24,261 nt of DNA from an uncultured Flavobacteriales bacterium (GCA_903899795.1 CAIUKX010000018.1:1-24261), one strand, 5' to 3'. Positions 1-8,990 are shown, counted from the stretch's first letter. Notes: generated by a model from the letters alone, not told the origin. Numbers and translations are program-made.

Positions 1-113
1 AACAATAATTTCATAACATCATATATTAAAAATTTAATGTCCTAAAATTACAGCAAGTTTAATTTTTAAAATATTGATAAAAATCAAAGAAAATATAAAG
101 TATACAAGTCTAC

Positions 114-1115
114 CTATTTAACACTATTATTTGGAAATAAATTGGTCATACTGCTCACTATATCCTTTGCATTTTGTAGGTTCATACAATTAAAATGACC
201 TTTTGGACATTTTTGGTAGCCTATTTTGGAACAAGGGCGACAATTTAAACCTTTCACTTCCTCTATAGTATACAATTCTGAATGATTAGGGAAATAAGGG
301 TACATTCCGAGTGCAGGTACCGTATTGCCCCATACACTAACCGTTTGAATCTGAAAGCACGACGCAATGTGCATTAAACCCGTATCATTTGTCAATATAA
401 GTTTGGATTGACTAACTATGCTAGCAGACTGCTGTAAGGAAAAACCACCACAAGCATTTTTAATGTTTTTCGCTTGAAAATGTTTAATGATTTGCTCAGC
501 TAATTCATTATCCATAGGACCTCCAACAAGAATAATTGGCCTATCGATCTGCTCAATTATCTCTATTAATTTAGTATAAGGCATTCTCTTTGTAGCAAAT
601 TGAGCCCCTATGGCAATTGTAATAAATGATTCAAGCAGAGAAAACTCCTTTTCAATATTAACATGGGAATCCTTTGAAATAAAAAAATCACAAGGTTTTT
701 GATCATTCCATACCCCTAAATGTTTGACTGCTTCAAAATAACGATCAACTACATGAATATTTGGCATCCGATCCACTTTCAGTTTAACCAACATCCATTT
801 TTCAAGGTTCATTTTCGGAAATGCACGGGCTGGAACTTTCAATTTTTGTTTCAAAGAAAGTGTTCGAACATTCTTATGTAAATCAATTATCCAATCGTAT
901 TTTTCCCTTTTTAAATCCTCAAGAACTTCATTTACAGAAGACTGTATCGTAAATAACTTGTCAATATAAGGGTTATCTATTAGTATTGTCTGAAAACTTT
1001 TTTTGGTAACATAATGAATTTCAGCATTTGGGATTTGCTGTTTCAAACAACGTACAACAGGCGTAGTAAGAACTACATCCCCTATAGAACTGAAACGAAT
1101 AACAAGTATTTTCAC
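114..1115 (-). CDS. Glycosyltransferase family 9 (heptosyltransferase-like) protein
   Basis: Predicted cytoplasmic GT-B enzyme of the ADP-heptose:LPS heptosyltransferase family (GT9), which transfers a sugar to the growing LPS or lipooligosaccharide core at the inner membrane. The N-terminus (MKILVIRFSSIGDVVLTTPV) is the classic GT9 opening. The C-terminal donor-binding motif NDTGLMH lies at residues 243-249. A cysteine cluster (C292, C295, C303, C310) near the C-terminus is common in GT9 proteins of this phylum. The 333-residue length is normal. It is the last gene of a minus-strand cluster, 26 bases after the GT-C enzyme. The exact sugar cannot be read from sequence. The stop lies 113 bases from the window edge and I see no clear terminator there. 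Confidence 0.88.
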   Translation of the reverse strand: MKILVIRFSSIGDVVLTTPVVRCLKQQIPNAEIHYVTKKSFQTILIDNPYIDKLFTIQSSVNEVLEDLKREKYDWIIDLHKNVRTLSLKQKLKVPARAFPKMNLEKWMLVKLKVDRMPNIHVVDRYFEAVKHLGVWNDQKPCDFFISKDSHVNIEKEFSLLESFITIAIGAQFATKRMPYTKLIEIIEQIDRPIILVGGPMDNELAEQIIKHFQAKNIKNACGGFSLQQSASIVSQSKLILTNDTGLMHIASCFQIQTVSVWGNTVPALGMYPYFPNHSELYTIEEVKGLNCRPCSKIGYQKCPKGHFNCMNLQNAKDIVSSMTNLFPNNSVK

Positions 1116-1141
1116 AATTCAAAAATAAGTAACAGTTTTGA

Positions 1142-2662
1142 TTAATGCTTCTTTTCGAGAGGAACGCTTGTTTTCCATACCTCAATATATTGATTTGAAT
1201 TCCGGGGATTCAAAGTTCGAGCAATTTTATCTACCAAACTCGGTTCACACACTTTATAAAGTTTCATTTTCGGATAAATCTTTTTATAAGCCCGAATTCT
1301 TGATTTTAGCTTTTCCTCTCCGAAAAAGAATATATAATCAAAATTAAAACCTGTACTAACCAATAAAGGTTGCGATGGTTCAATACGCTCTAAGAATACA
1401 CAATGCCAACTACCTGCGTAAAATTTCGGCATTAAGGATGGCTTTGTGCTTTCTGATCCTTCCAGTAAAATTCTTTCTTCCTGCAAATGGTCAGAGTATA
1501 ATGAATACATGGCTTCAACCCTTGATTTTTTGGAATAAATAAAAGTTCCGAATACTGCGAGGGGAATATTTAAAATCCAAAAAATAGTGATTGAAATGAT
1601 CCAAAGCTTTTTCCAAAATGCTTTATTCATCAATGATTGATAACCTATCACTCCTAAAATGACAAAAAATGGAAGAATCGATAAAATGAATCGTTCTTGT
1701 CGATTGGGATAAAGCGTATGGAACAGTAAAAACAATAAAGTAGGTAGAAAAATCAGAAATTGCGACTTCGCTGATCGGACAAACCCTATACCCATCAATA
1801 GTCCAAATGGGAAAAGAAAAACACCCATTAAAACCCAAACATACATGAAATAATTGTGATTTGGCATATATTGAGTTCCTTGAACTGCATTATATCCAGT
1901 ATATGCAAGAAATTCTGCAAACGGTCGTCCCCAAATGAAATAATCAACAATTCCCTGAGTCAACGAAAAAACGATTATCCCTCCTAAACCAAAAAAGATC
2001 AACGCCTTTATTTTTTTGTTGAATAAATAATAAAGCCCGATACCTATCCCGAAAATTGCAATTTGATAGCGCAATGAAACTGCAAAACCGATCAAAAGTC
2101 CCGCATACAGAAAATGTTTGTTCGTCTCTTCTTTTACCAATAACCAAACTCCCCAGATTAAAAAAGGTATCGCAGCCATTTCTACCAGGTTGCGAACTGA
2201 TAAAAAAGGCATCACTGATAAAGCGGCTAATAACCAACCCACAGTTACAGCGTTCTTTCGGGACGAAATTTTATTTGTTATCTTGATTCCAAAATAGACA
2301 ACCAGCATAGACAATAACGCATGGATCAATCTATTCAAAAGCATCAATACTTTCGGATCGGTAATTCCTAAGGCTTTACAGCAATAAAAAAAGACATAAT
2401 TTAATCCGACATAGGTAAAGCTATGTCCTTCAGGCATTGGTTTTTCTTTATCTAACTGATTCCATGGAAGCCAATTATTATAATCATATCCATCTGCCCA
2501 TGAGGATGAAGCTTCGATAACCAAAAAATGATCATCCTGCATTCCATAACCTTCCGAAAAAAAAGCAGCTAATAAACGAAGAACCAAAGCAACAATTAAA
2601 ATAGTTTTAAATGATGAAAAATTTATTCTTCTGTGTTGTTCTATGTTGTTTGTTTCCTTCAT
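1142..2662 (-). CDS. Multi-pass membrane GT-C glycosyltransferase (Alg9/PIG-B mannosyltransferase-like)
   Basis: Integral membrane protein of 506 residues with roughly nine to eleven hydrophobic segments. The short cytoplasmic N-terminus is followed by a first membrane span at about 20-35 and an outside loop with the acidic pair D43-D44 (GYGMQDDHF), the position of the catalytic acid in GT-C enzymes. A later NRQERF segment resembles the HKExRF motif of family 22. Such enzymes use polyprenyl-phosphate sugars on the periplasmic face. The C-terminal ~110 residues are soluble. The gene starts 9 bases after the sulfatase-like gene and lies 26 bases before the GT9 gene, which suggests one transcript and a role in surface glycan assembly. 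GT22 versus GT39/83 assignment is uncertain. Confidence 0.72.
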   Translation of the reverse strand: MKETNNIEQHRRINFSSFKTILIVALVLRLLAAFFSEGYGMQDDHFLVIEASSSWADGYDYNNWLPWNQLDKEKPMPEGHSFTYVGLNYVFFYCCKALGITDPKVLMLLNRLIHALLSMLVVYFGIKITNKISSRKNAVTVGWLLAALSVMPFLSVRNLVEMAAIPFLIWGVWLLVKEETNKHFLYAGLLIGFAVSLRYQIAIFGIGIGLYYLFNKKIKALIFFGLGGIIVFSLTQGIVDYFIWGRPFAEFLAYTGYNAVQGTQYMPNHNYFMYVWVLMGVFLFPFGLLMGIGFVRSAKSQFLIFLPTLLFLLFHTLYPNRQERFILSILPFFVILGVIGYQSLMNKAFWKKLWIISITIFWILNIPLAVFGTFIYSKKSRVEAMYSLYSDHLQEERILLEGSESTKPSLMPKFYAGSWHCVFLERIEPSQPLLVSTGFNFDYIFFFGEEKLKSRIRAYKKIYPKMKLYKVCEPSLVDKIARTLNPRNSNQYIEVWKTSVPLEKKH

Positions 2663-2671
2663 AGATAAAAA

Positions 2672-4564
2672 TTAAAGTGCTTTGTAATGCTGATAAAATT
2701 GATAGAGAAATGCTTGACCTTTTTCAACCTCTAGCTTTTCATCTTGTGGTTTATACGTATTTTCCAAGTACATTTTCGTGTCAACATTGTAAATGAAATT
2801 TCCTTTATCAGTTATCCAACCATATCCGCGATTGATTGTATGTAAAGCAAACTGTGGAACTTTCGGATTCAATAAATCTTTGCTCCAAGGATAGCGCGAC
2901 AAATCGCCTCCTAACTGATACAACAAAGTCGCTACGATATCTGATTGAGATCCTATTTTTTCATTTTTTTGTCCTGCATATTCTTTTTTCAAAGGTTCTC
3001 CCCAAAGTAATAATGGAATTCTAAAATATCGTTTCACACTTGGATTTTCATTTGCCGGGTTAGGGTGACCATGATCAGCAACAAATACAAAAATTGTATT
3101 TTTGAACCACTTTTGCTTTTTACATGTTTTGATATATTTTCCAATACACTCATCAGCATAAATCAGAGAATTCATGTAATCTTCTTCTACACCACGATAC
3201 GTTTGATTTTTTTTCTTCGGATGATCATAGGGCGAATGTGTACTTCCAGTAAAAGCACATTGTAAAAAAGGTTCTTTAGTATTGTTCATTTTCTTAATCA
3301 ACAAAGCATACAAATCGGAATCAAAGTAATTCAATTTTCCTCTTTCCAGATCGGTTGGAAACACTTTTTCATCTTCGACAATATCAAAACCATGATCCAT
3401 AAAATATCCACCTATGTTTCCATATTTTAAATCACCACTGAAAAGATAATTTGAATTGTAACCAAAACTTTCCAAATCTTCGTTTATTGTATGAATTTTT
3501 CTATGCTTTTCTGGTTGCATCGAAATTGAAATTTCGGGTAGAGCCGGATAACCACTAAAGATGCTGGCATTACCAATTTCCGAAGTTCCACCACATGCAT
3601 ATAAATTCGTAAACAATAAACCTTCAGAGGCAAGGTTATCAAAATTTGGGGTAATATTTTTTTCAACACTTAAACAATCAACCGCGTCAGCAGCCCAACC
3701 TTCCAATACAATAAAAACAATATTCGGTCGCTTTTCAGTAAATATATACTGATCGTGCTTTTTAGGGTAGTCATAAAGTTGATCGACTATTTCTTTGGCT
3801 TTTTTAGCATCAATGTTCGGGATGAATTTGTCGATCTCACTTTTATTATACATTAAAAAACTTTTGGAGAAATAGTATAACGAATTCACCGACAAATCAT
3901 TGGCTACATGATTATTAGAATAATAAGCAGAATCAATATTAAGCGGAATCTGTTGAAGACCTCCTCTAAGTAACAAAAAAAATCCACTTCCAAAGAGTAA
4001 AAAAGCAGCAATTGCTTTACCAACAGATCCAGATTTTTTTGATTCATTGTTTTGTCTGCTTGATTTAAACAGCCAATTATAAAGTTTCAAGCTAAACAAC
4101 AATTCAACAGAAAGAAAGATAAAAAACCATATAGTCATACCATAATCTGCAGATCTAAACACCTCATCAGGATTGGATAAGTGCATAAACACTCGAGTTG
4201 TTAGCTTATGATTCCACTCAGTATATGCATTAATTTCGCCACTATGAACACACGCTAGAAGTATGATTTCCGTATAAACAATTACATTGAACAATTTGGA
4301 AAGCCACTTTTTCTGAAAATACAAATGAAATGAAAAAATCAATAAAGGAATTGCACACAATGCTGCTGCCGTAGCCAAATCCAATCGTACGGAGTAAACA
4401 AAAGCTAATAACCATTCCCCTAAACCCAATTCTGAAAATTTACTCCAATTATGTATAGAAAATAGAACTCTTTCGAAGTCAAAAATTAACACCCAAAACA
4501 GCAGCAGTTTAACTAAATCGAAGACCTGACTTTTTAAAACTTTCATGGGAACAAATTTAGCCAT
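2672..4564 (-). CDS. LTA-synthase-like membrane sulfatase/phosphotransferase
   Basis: A 630-residue membrane enzyme with about five hydrophobic segments in residues 15-205, followed by an extracytoplasmic alkaline-phosphatase/sulfatase fold from about 280. Metal and catalytic residues are recognisable: E288 (IVFIVLEGW), nucleophile T327 in CGGTSE, H443 in STHSPYDHP, and D497-H498 in VADHGHPNP. A threonine rather than cysteine or serine in a sulfatase motif is typical of LtaS and phosphoethanolamine transferase relatives, so it probably moves a phospho-alcohol head group rather than removing sulfate. As first gene of the cluster with two glycosyltransferases it likely decorates LPS or another surface glycolipid. 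M7 is an alternative start. I saw no convincing -7 box upstream. Confidence 0.8.
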   Translation of the reverse strand: MAKFVPMKVLKSQVFDLVKLLLFWVLIFDFERVLFSIHNWSKFSELGLGEWLLAFVYSVRLDLATAAALCAIPLLIFSFHLYFQKKWLSKLFNVIVYTEIILLACVHSGEINAYTEWNHKLTTRVFMHLSNPDEVFRSADYGMTIWFFIFLSVELLFSLKLYNWLFKSSRQNNESKKSGSVGKAIAAFLLFGSGFFLLLRGGLQQIPLNIDSAYYSNNHVANDLSVNSLYYFSKSFLMYNKSEIDKFIPNIDAKKAKEIVDQLYDYPKKHDQYIFTEKRPNIVFIVLEGWAADAVDCLSVEKNITPNFDNLASEGLLFTNLYACGGTSEIGNASIFSGYPALPEISISMQPEKHRKIHTINEDLESFGYNSNYLFSGDLKYGNIGGYFMDHGFDIVEDEKVFPTDLERGKLNYFDSDLYALLIKKMNNTKEPFLQCAFTGSTHSPYDHPKKKNQTYRGVEEDYMNSLIYADECIGKYIKTCKKQKWFKNTIFVFVADHGHPNPANENPSVKRYFRIPLLLWGEPLKKEYAGQKNEKIGSQSDIVATLLYQLGGDLSRYPWSKDLLNPKVPQFALHTINRGYGWITDKGNFIYNVDTKMYLENTYKPQDEKLEVEKGQAFLYQFYQHYKAL

Positions 4565-4686
4565 TATTTTTATGTGAAATTTGTTAACAGCTAATTAATA
4601 CACACTCAAATCAAGAAGCAATTGATGGAATAATGAAAAAGAACATTCTATGGATCTTTGAAATTAAATCTTTTATATCTTTTTTC

Positions 4687-4694
4687 TACCTTTG
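4687..4694 (+). promoter_or_regulatory. Bacteroidota -7 promoter box upstream of thioredoxin
   Basis: TACCTTTG matches the TAnnTTTG consensus exactly and ends 22 bases before the thioredoxin ATG at 4717. A TTTG at 4657-4660 is a possible -33 element, but its 26-base spacing is longer than usual. The box lies inside the longer open frame that begins at 4633, which argues against that upstream start. Confidence 0.5.
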
Positions 4695-4716
4695 GTTCAA
4701 TAGAAATGGACTATTC

Positions 4717-5010
4717 ATGGGAAATTTTACGGAAATTATTCAAGCTGAGACGCCAACACTGGTCGATTTTTTTGCAACTTGGTGTGGGCCCTGCAAAGCG
4801 ATGCAACCTGTTTTAGATCAACTTAAAAATGAACTGGGAACTCAGGTAAGAATTTTAAAAATCGATGTTGATGTAAATCCATCTGTGGCAGAAAAATTTA
4901 AAATCAAAGGTGTACCTACTTTCATTCTGTTCAAAAAAGGAGAAATAATATGGAGACAAAGTGGGGCTTTAACTCTTCAAACATTGAAAGAAAAAATACT
5001 GAATTCATAA
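4717..5010 (+). CDS. Thioredoxin
   Basis: Small thiol-disulfide oxidoreductase of 97 residues. The redox motif WCGPCK has cysteines at 23 and 26, preceded by the usual VDFFAT strand, and the cis-proline loop GVPTF is present. No signal peptide is seen with this start, so it should be cytoplasmic and reduce proteins using thioredoxin reductase. The frame is open upstream to an ATG at 4633, which would add 28 hydrophobic residues. I prefer 4717 because it gives the standard thioredoxin length and a perfect -7 box ends 22 bases upstream. The longer form as a membrane-anchored thioredoxin is possible but less likely. It is divergent from the envelope cluster. Confidence 0.9.
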   Translation: MGNFTEIIQAETPTLVDFFATWCGPCKAMQPVLDQLKNELGTQVRILKIDVDVNPSVAEKFKIKGVPTFILFKKGEIIWRQSGALTLQTLKEKILNS

Positions 5011-5121
5011 TCTTGATTATATGTATTTGGACATTCAGTTTCCAGACTTTACTAAATCATTCTAAGTAAAAAATGGATGTTTAATTATTGAACAATCGCT
5101 AAAAATCCACTATAAATTCAT

Positions 5122-5129
5122 TAACTTTG
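5122..5129 (+). promoter_or_regulatory. -7 promoter box for pyrophosphatase
   Basis: TAACTTTG matches TAnnTTTG. Transcription would begin near 5135, giving a leader of about 58 bases before the ATG at 5194. No TTG lies at the expected -33 distance; the nearest, at 5088-5090, is 31 bases upstream. Confidence 0.45.
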
Positions 5130-5140
5130 CTCTCGTTTAC

Positions 5141-5185
5141 AGGGTCATCCCTTTGATGAATAGAGATTCATCTTTAATTTTTTTG
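5141..5185 (+). promoter_or_regulatory. Hairpin leader with terminator-like stem before pyrophosphatase
   Basis: Within the predicted leader, AGGG/CCCT (5141-5144 with 5149-5152) can form a small hairpin. GATGAAT/ATTCATC (5155-5161 with 5166-5172) forms a 7-bp stem with a 4-base loop, followed at once by a T-rich run (5173-5184), as in an intrinsic terminator. TCATC at 5145-5149 can instead pair with GATGA at 5155-5159, which would break the second stem. This permits an attenuator-like switch but does not prove one. It could also simply terminate upstream transcription. Confidence 0.3.
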
Positions 5186-5193
5186 ATATAAAT

Positions 5194-5880
5194 ATGAAAG
5201 AAGAAGTAAAAAAGATTGTTGATGCAATGAGTCAGCGATTTGTTTCCCACCCATGGCATGGTGTTGAAGTCGGTGAAAAAAGTCCGGCTATCGTAAATGC
5301 ATACATTGAAATTATCCCTTCGGATGCAATTAAATATGAAATAGATAAAGCTTCAGGTCATTTGATGGTGGATCGTCCGCAAAAACTATCCAATCATATG
5401 CCTTGCCTATATGGCTTTGTGCCAAAAACGTATTGTGATACACGAGTAGCTCAATATTCTTGTGAAAAAACAGGAAGAAATGATATTACAGGTGATGGAG
5501 ATCCTTTGGATATTTGTGTTTTAAGTGAGCGCTCTTTCAATCATGCAAACATTTTGTGCGAAGCAAAAGTGATTGGTGGAATGAGAATGTTGGATGGCGG
5601 AGAAGCCGATGATAAAATTATCGCTGTATTGAAAAGTGATCAAGCCTATGGAGATATCAATGATATTTCAGAAATGCCGAAAATGGTAATCGACAGAGTT
5701 CGTCACTTTTTCCTAACTTATAAAGATTTGGATGGAGGCGCTAAAAATGTGGAGATAACCCATGTCTATGGTAAAGAAGAAGCTTTTGAAGTAATCAACC
5801 GTTCTAGAGAAGATTACGACGCGAAATACGGAAATGTAAATGAAAACTTGGTGAACGAATTGCTTGCAGCGTTGAAATAA
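5194..5880 (+). CDS. ppa: Inorganic pyrophosphatase, family I
   Basis: Soluble family I pyrophosphatase that hydrolyses pyrophosphate to two phosphates and so pulls biosynthetic reactions forward. The metal-binding signature DGDPLD is at residues 101-106, after the conserved YGFVPKTYCDT segment at 73-83 that holds the active-site tyrosine. At 228 residues it is longer than the ~175-residue E. coli enzyme; the extra length includes an N-terminal helix and the HPWHGVEVG segment often seen in this phylum. No membrane segments are present, so it is not the proton-pumping type. It is monocistronic, with its own -7 box and a strong terminator directly after the stop. Confidence 0.93.
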   Translation: MKEEVKKIVDAMSQRFVSHPWHGVEVGEKSPAIVNAYIEIIPSDAIKYEIDKASGHLMVDRPQKLSNHMPCLYGFVPKTYCDTRVAQYSCEKTGRNDITGDGDPLDICVLSERSFNHANILCEAKVIGGMRMLDGGEADDKIIAVLKSDQAYGDINDISEMPKMVIDRVRHFFLTYKDLDGGAKNVEITHVYGKEEAFEVINRSREDYDAKYGNVNENLVNELLAALK

Positions 5881-5900
5881 GTTTTTTGAATAAATAGTGT

Positions 5901-5930
5901 AAAGCGGGATGACTTCATTCCGCTTTTTTT
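5901..5930 (+). terminator. Intrinsic terminator of pyrophosphatase gene
   Basis: AAAGCGGGA pairs with TTCCGCTTT (nine pairs, one of them G-U) around an 8-base loop and is followed by a run of T. It starts 20 bases after the stop codon of the pyrophosphatase gene. Confidence 0.85.
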
Positions 5931-6018
5931 CATTCATTTTTTGGGGCAAAAGCACCTGTTTTTTAACCGTTAGAAACCTTTATTCCTGCTTTATTATTCC
6001 TGAAAAAAAATCATTAGC

Positions 6019-6047
6019 AAAAAAAAGACTGCCCATTGGACAGTCTT
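6019..6047 (-). terminator. Intrinsic terminator of the accBC operon
   Basis: Read on the minus strand, AAGACTG pairs with CAGTCTT (6041-6047 with 6025-6031), with further pairing inside, and is followed by a run of T at the low-coordinate side (complement of the A run at 6019-6026). It lies 23 bases past the accC stop. Confidence 0.85.
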
Positions 6048-6069
6048 AATTCTTATTATTTTGAATTTC

Positions 6070-7410
6070 TTACCCTTTGATTTCGAATGAATCCATAAAA
6101 GCAGTTGTAAAATTACCTTCCTTAAATTTTTCATCATCCATCAATTGCAAATGGAAAGGAATAGTTGTATCAATACCTTCAATGATATATTCACCTAAAG
6201 CACGTTTCATTTTAAGTATAGCTTCCTCTCTCGTTTGCGCCACAGTAATCAATTTACCGATCATCGAATCATAATTTGGAGGAATAACATAACCCGCATG
6301 CGCATGTGAATCAACACGAACTCCATGTCCACCTGGCGAATGATAACTTGTTATTTTCCCTGGTGAAGGTCTGAAATCTTTCAATGGATTTTCTGCATTG
6401 ATACGACATTGGATCGCATGCATATGAGGATAATAATTCTTTCCTGAAATTGGGATTCCTGCCGCAATTTTGATTTGCTCTTTGATCAAATCGAAATCGA
6501 TAACTTCTTCTGTAATCGTATGCTCAACCTGAATACGTGTATTCATCTCCATAAAGTAGAAATCGCGGTTCTTATCTACCAAAAATTCTACAGTACCAAC
6601 TCCTTCATATTTAACCGCTTTTGCAGCTTTAATAGCAGCGGTACCCATTCTTTCACGTAAGTCATCAGTCATGAATGGAGACGGAGTCTCTTCTACTAAT
6701 TTTTGGTGGCGGCGTTGAATCGAACAATCTCTCTCCGATAAATGGCACACATTTCCGAATTGATCACCTGCAATCTGAATTTCGATATGACGCGGTTCTT
6801 CAATGTATTTCTCCATGTATAAACCATCATTTCCAAACGCAGCAGCAGCTTCTTTTTTCGCCGAATCCCAAGCAGCTTCAAGATCCTCTTCTTTCCAGAT
6901 GATTCTCATTCCCTTACCACCACCTCCAGCAGTAGCTTTCATAATAACAGGGTAAACTATTTTTTTAGCCTGTTTCTTAGCATCAGCAACATCTTTTAGA
7001 AGACCTACTGAACCTGGTATACAAGGAACACCCGCCTTGATCATGGTTGCTTTCGCAGTTGCTTTATCACCCATAGCTGCAATTTGCTCAGGTAAAGCTC
7101 CGATAAATTTTATTCCATGTTCTTGGCAAACTTTCGAGAATTTTTCATTTTCAGAAAGGAAACCATAACCTGGATGAATTGCATCAGCGTTAGTTATTTC
7201 AGCAGCTGCAATAATATTTGAAATGGACAAATAAGACTTTGAACTTTCCGGTGGGCCAATACAAACAGCTTCATCTGCAAATCGCACTGGTAAACTATCT
7301 TTATCAGCTGTGGAATAAACCGCAACCGTCTTGATTCCCATTTCTTTACATGTACGAATGACACGCAAAGCAATCTCGCCTCTATTGGCAATTAATATTT
7401 TTTTGAACAT
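6070..7410 (-). CDS. accC: Acetyl-CoA carboxylase, biotin carboxylase subunit
   Basis: ATP-grasp enzyme that carboxylates the biotin on AccB using bicarbonate and ATP, the first half-reaction in making malonyl-CoA. The N-terminus MFKKILIANRGEIALR is diagnostic. The glycine-rich nucleotide loop KATAGGGGKGMR is at 158-169, ERDCSIQRR at 226-234 and the catalytic MNTRIQVEH at 289-297. Length of 446 residues matches the stand-alone subunit (about 450), so it is not fused to a biotinyl domain. It lies 76 bases after accB and is the last gene of the fatty-acid operon. The accA and accD carboxyltransferase subunits are not in this window. Confidence 0.97.
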   Translation of the reverse strand: MFKKILIANRGEIALRVIRTCKEMGIKTVAVYSTADKDSLPVRFADEAVCIGPPESSKSYLSISNIIAAAEITNADAIHPGYGFLSENEKFSKVCQEHGIKFIGALPEQIAAMGDKATAKATMIKAGVPCIPGSVGLLKDVADAKKQAKKIVYPVIMKATAGGGGKGMRIIWKEEDLEAAWDSAKKEAAAAFGNDGLYMEKYIEEPRHIEIQIAGDQFGNVCHLSERDCSIQRRHQKLVEETPSPFMTDDLRERMGTAAIKAAKAVKYEGVGTVEFLVDKNRDFYFMEMNTRIQVEHTITEEVIDFDLIKEQIKIAAGIPISGKNYYPHMHAIQCRINAENPLKDFRPSPGKITSYHSPGGHGVRVDSHAHAGYVIPPNYDSMIGKLITVAQTREEAILKMKRALGEYIIEGIDTTIPFHLQLMDDEKFKEGNFTTAFMDSFEIKG

Positions 7411-7486
7411 AGTTCTAGATTTTATTTAATATCCTTCAAATAGTGATAACCTCAAGGGTTTCATCTCCTCATTTCAAAGTAGAAAA

Positions 7487-7966
7487 TTAAGCAGGATCTA
7501 TTAAGAATAATGGTTGATCGTATTCTACCGGAGTAGCATCATCAACTAACACTTTAACAATTTTACCCCCGAAATCAGATTCAATTTCGTTGAATAATTT
7601 CATCGCTTCAATGATACAAACAGTATCACCTTTAGCTATTGAATCTCCAACAGAAACAAAAACATCTTTGTCTGGTCCTGCTGAACGGTAGAATGTTCCA
7701 ATCATTGGAGATTTAACAACAACATATTTTGAATCATCATTTTCTGGTGCTGCCACTGCAGCCGCTGGAGCCACAGCTACTGGCGCCGCAACTGGTGCCG
7801 CAACCGCAACTGGTGCAGGAGCTGCTTGAACAATATATTGTTGTTCAACTTTAGCTTTTCCTTCTGATTTGATGATAATTTTGAAATCTTTTTTCTCAAT
7901 TTCAACTTCAGTTACACCTGACTTTGAAACAAATTTGATTAAATCTTGAATTTCAGTAATATTCAT
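7487..7966 (-). CDS. accB: Biotin carboxyl carrier protein of acetyl-CoA carboxylase
   Basis: 159-residue carrier protein. The N-terminal ~45 residues form the BCCP interaction region. A linker at about 47-75 is rich in alanine, proline and valine. The C-terminal biotinyl domain starts at about 80. The biotinylation motif EAMKLFNEIE places the modified lysine at K123; the usual EAMKM has leucine in place of methionine here, a common variant. The protein swings biotin between AccC and the carboxyltransferase AccAD. The order fabH-accB-accC, with 31- and 76-base gaps, supports co-transcription. Confidence 0.96.
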   Translation of the reverse strand: MNITEIQDLIKFVSKSGVTEVEIEKKDFKIIIKSEGKAKVEQQYIVQAAPAPVAVAAPVAAPVAVAPAAAVAAPENDDSKYVVVKSPMIGTFYRSAGPDKDVFVSVGDSIAKGDTVCIIEAMKLFNEIESDFGGKIVKVLVDDATPVEYDQPLFLIDPA

Positions 7967-7997
7967 AATTTTTGAGTTTAAGAAATAAAATAAATAA

Positions 7998-8987
7998 TTA
8001 TGAGTTATAAGCCCACTTTAAATAAACAGAGCCCCAAGTAAATCCACCACCAAAAGCGGAAAGAATGAGGGTGTCTCCTTTTTTCAATTGTTTTTCGTAA
8101 TCCCACAGGCAAAGGGGTAGTGTACCTGCGGTTGTGTTTCCATATTTTTCAATATTGATCATTACTTTTTCCGCTGGAAGTCCCATGCGATTTGCAGTAG
8201 CATCAATAATTCTCAAATTAGCCTGATGTGGAACCAACCAATCTACATCGTCACTTGTAAGATTGTTTTTCTCCATTATTTCTGCGGAAACCTCAGCCAT
8301 ATTTGTGACTGCAAATTTAAATACGGATTTTCCTTCTTGTTTCACGTAATGAAGTCGTTCTTCAACGGATTGTATACTTGGAGGGCAAGCACTTCCACCT
8401 GCAGGTTGAATTAAGAATTCTCGTCCGGAACCATCGCTTCTCAATATAAAATCAAGTATCCCGTTCCCTTCGTTATTCGGTTCCAAAAGTACAGCTCCGC
8501 AACCATCACCAAAAATGATGCAGGTTGTTCTGTCTTCATAATCAATGATAGATGACATTTTATCAACACCAACTATAATAACTTTTTTGTATTTTCCAGT
8601 CTCAATAAATTGCGCACCAGTAGATAATGCATAGATAAATCCGGAACAAGCTGCTATAAGGTCAAAACCCCATGCATTTTTCATTCCAACTTTATCACAT
8701 AATATGTTTGCTGTACTTGGGAAAGGGTGATCCGGAGTTACCGTTGCCAGTATTACCAAGTCAACATCCATTGGATCAGTACCTGTTTTTTTCAATAATC
8801 CATTTACTGCTTCAACCGCCATATCAGATGAAGCTCCTTCTTTTTGGATTCTTCTTTCTTTTATTCCCGTTCTTGTGGTGATCCACTCATCTGTTGTGTC
8901 AACCATTTTCGCCAATTCATCATTGGTAAGAACATAATCGGGAAGATATCCTTGAACTCCTGTTATTGCTGCAGTTATTTTCCCCAT
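7998..8987 (-). CDS. fabH: Beta-ketoacyl-ACP synthase III
   Basis: Thiolase-fold enzyme that starts fatty-acid synthesis by condensing acetyl-CoA (or branched acyl-CoA) with malonyl-ACP. The catalytic triad is intact: C114 in AACSGFIYAL, H254 in VPHQAN and N284 in KYGNTTAGT. The 329-residue length is standard. The start is 3 bases after the plsX stop, so translation is probably coupled. Substrate preference (straight or branched primer) cannot be read directly; Bacteroidota commonly make iso-branched fatty acids. Confidence 0.96.
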   Translation of the reverse strand: MGKITAAITGVQGYLPDYVLTNDELAKMVDTTDEWITTRTGIKERRIQKEGASSDMAVEAVNGLLKKTGTDPMDVDLVILATVTPDHPFPSTANILCDKVGMKNAWGFDLIAACSGFIYALSTGAQFIETGKYKKVIIVGVDKMSSIIDYEDRTTCIIFGDGCGAVLLEPNNEGNGILDFILRSDGSGREFLIQPAGGSACPPSIQSVEERLHYVKQEGKSVFKFAVTNMAEVSAEIMEKNNLTSDDVDWLVPHQANLRIIDATANRMGLPAEKVMINIEKYGNTTAGTLPLCLWDYEKQLKKGDTLILSAFGGGFTWGSVYLKWAYNS

Positions 8988-8990
8988 AGT

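Noticed and set aside
1138..1347. Plus-strand frame opposite the end of the GT-C gene.
   Set aside because: It lies antisense to coding DNA with no promoter or recognisable protein features, as do the other short antisense frames in the window.
4633..4716. Membrane-anchored thioredoxin using the ATG at 4633.
   Set aside because: The extra segment contains a perfect -7 box, and the shorter product has the standard thioredoxin length. Kept as a minor alternative only.
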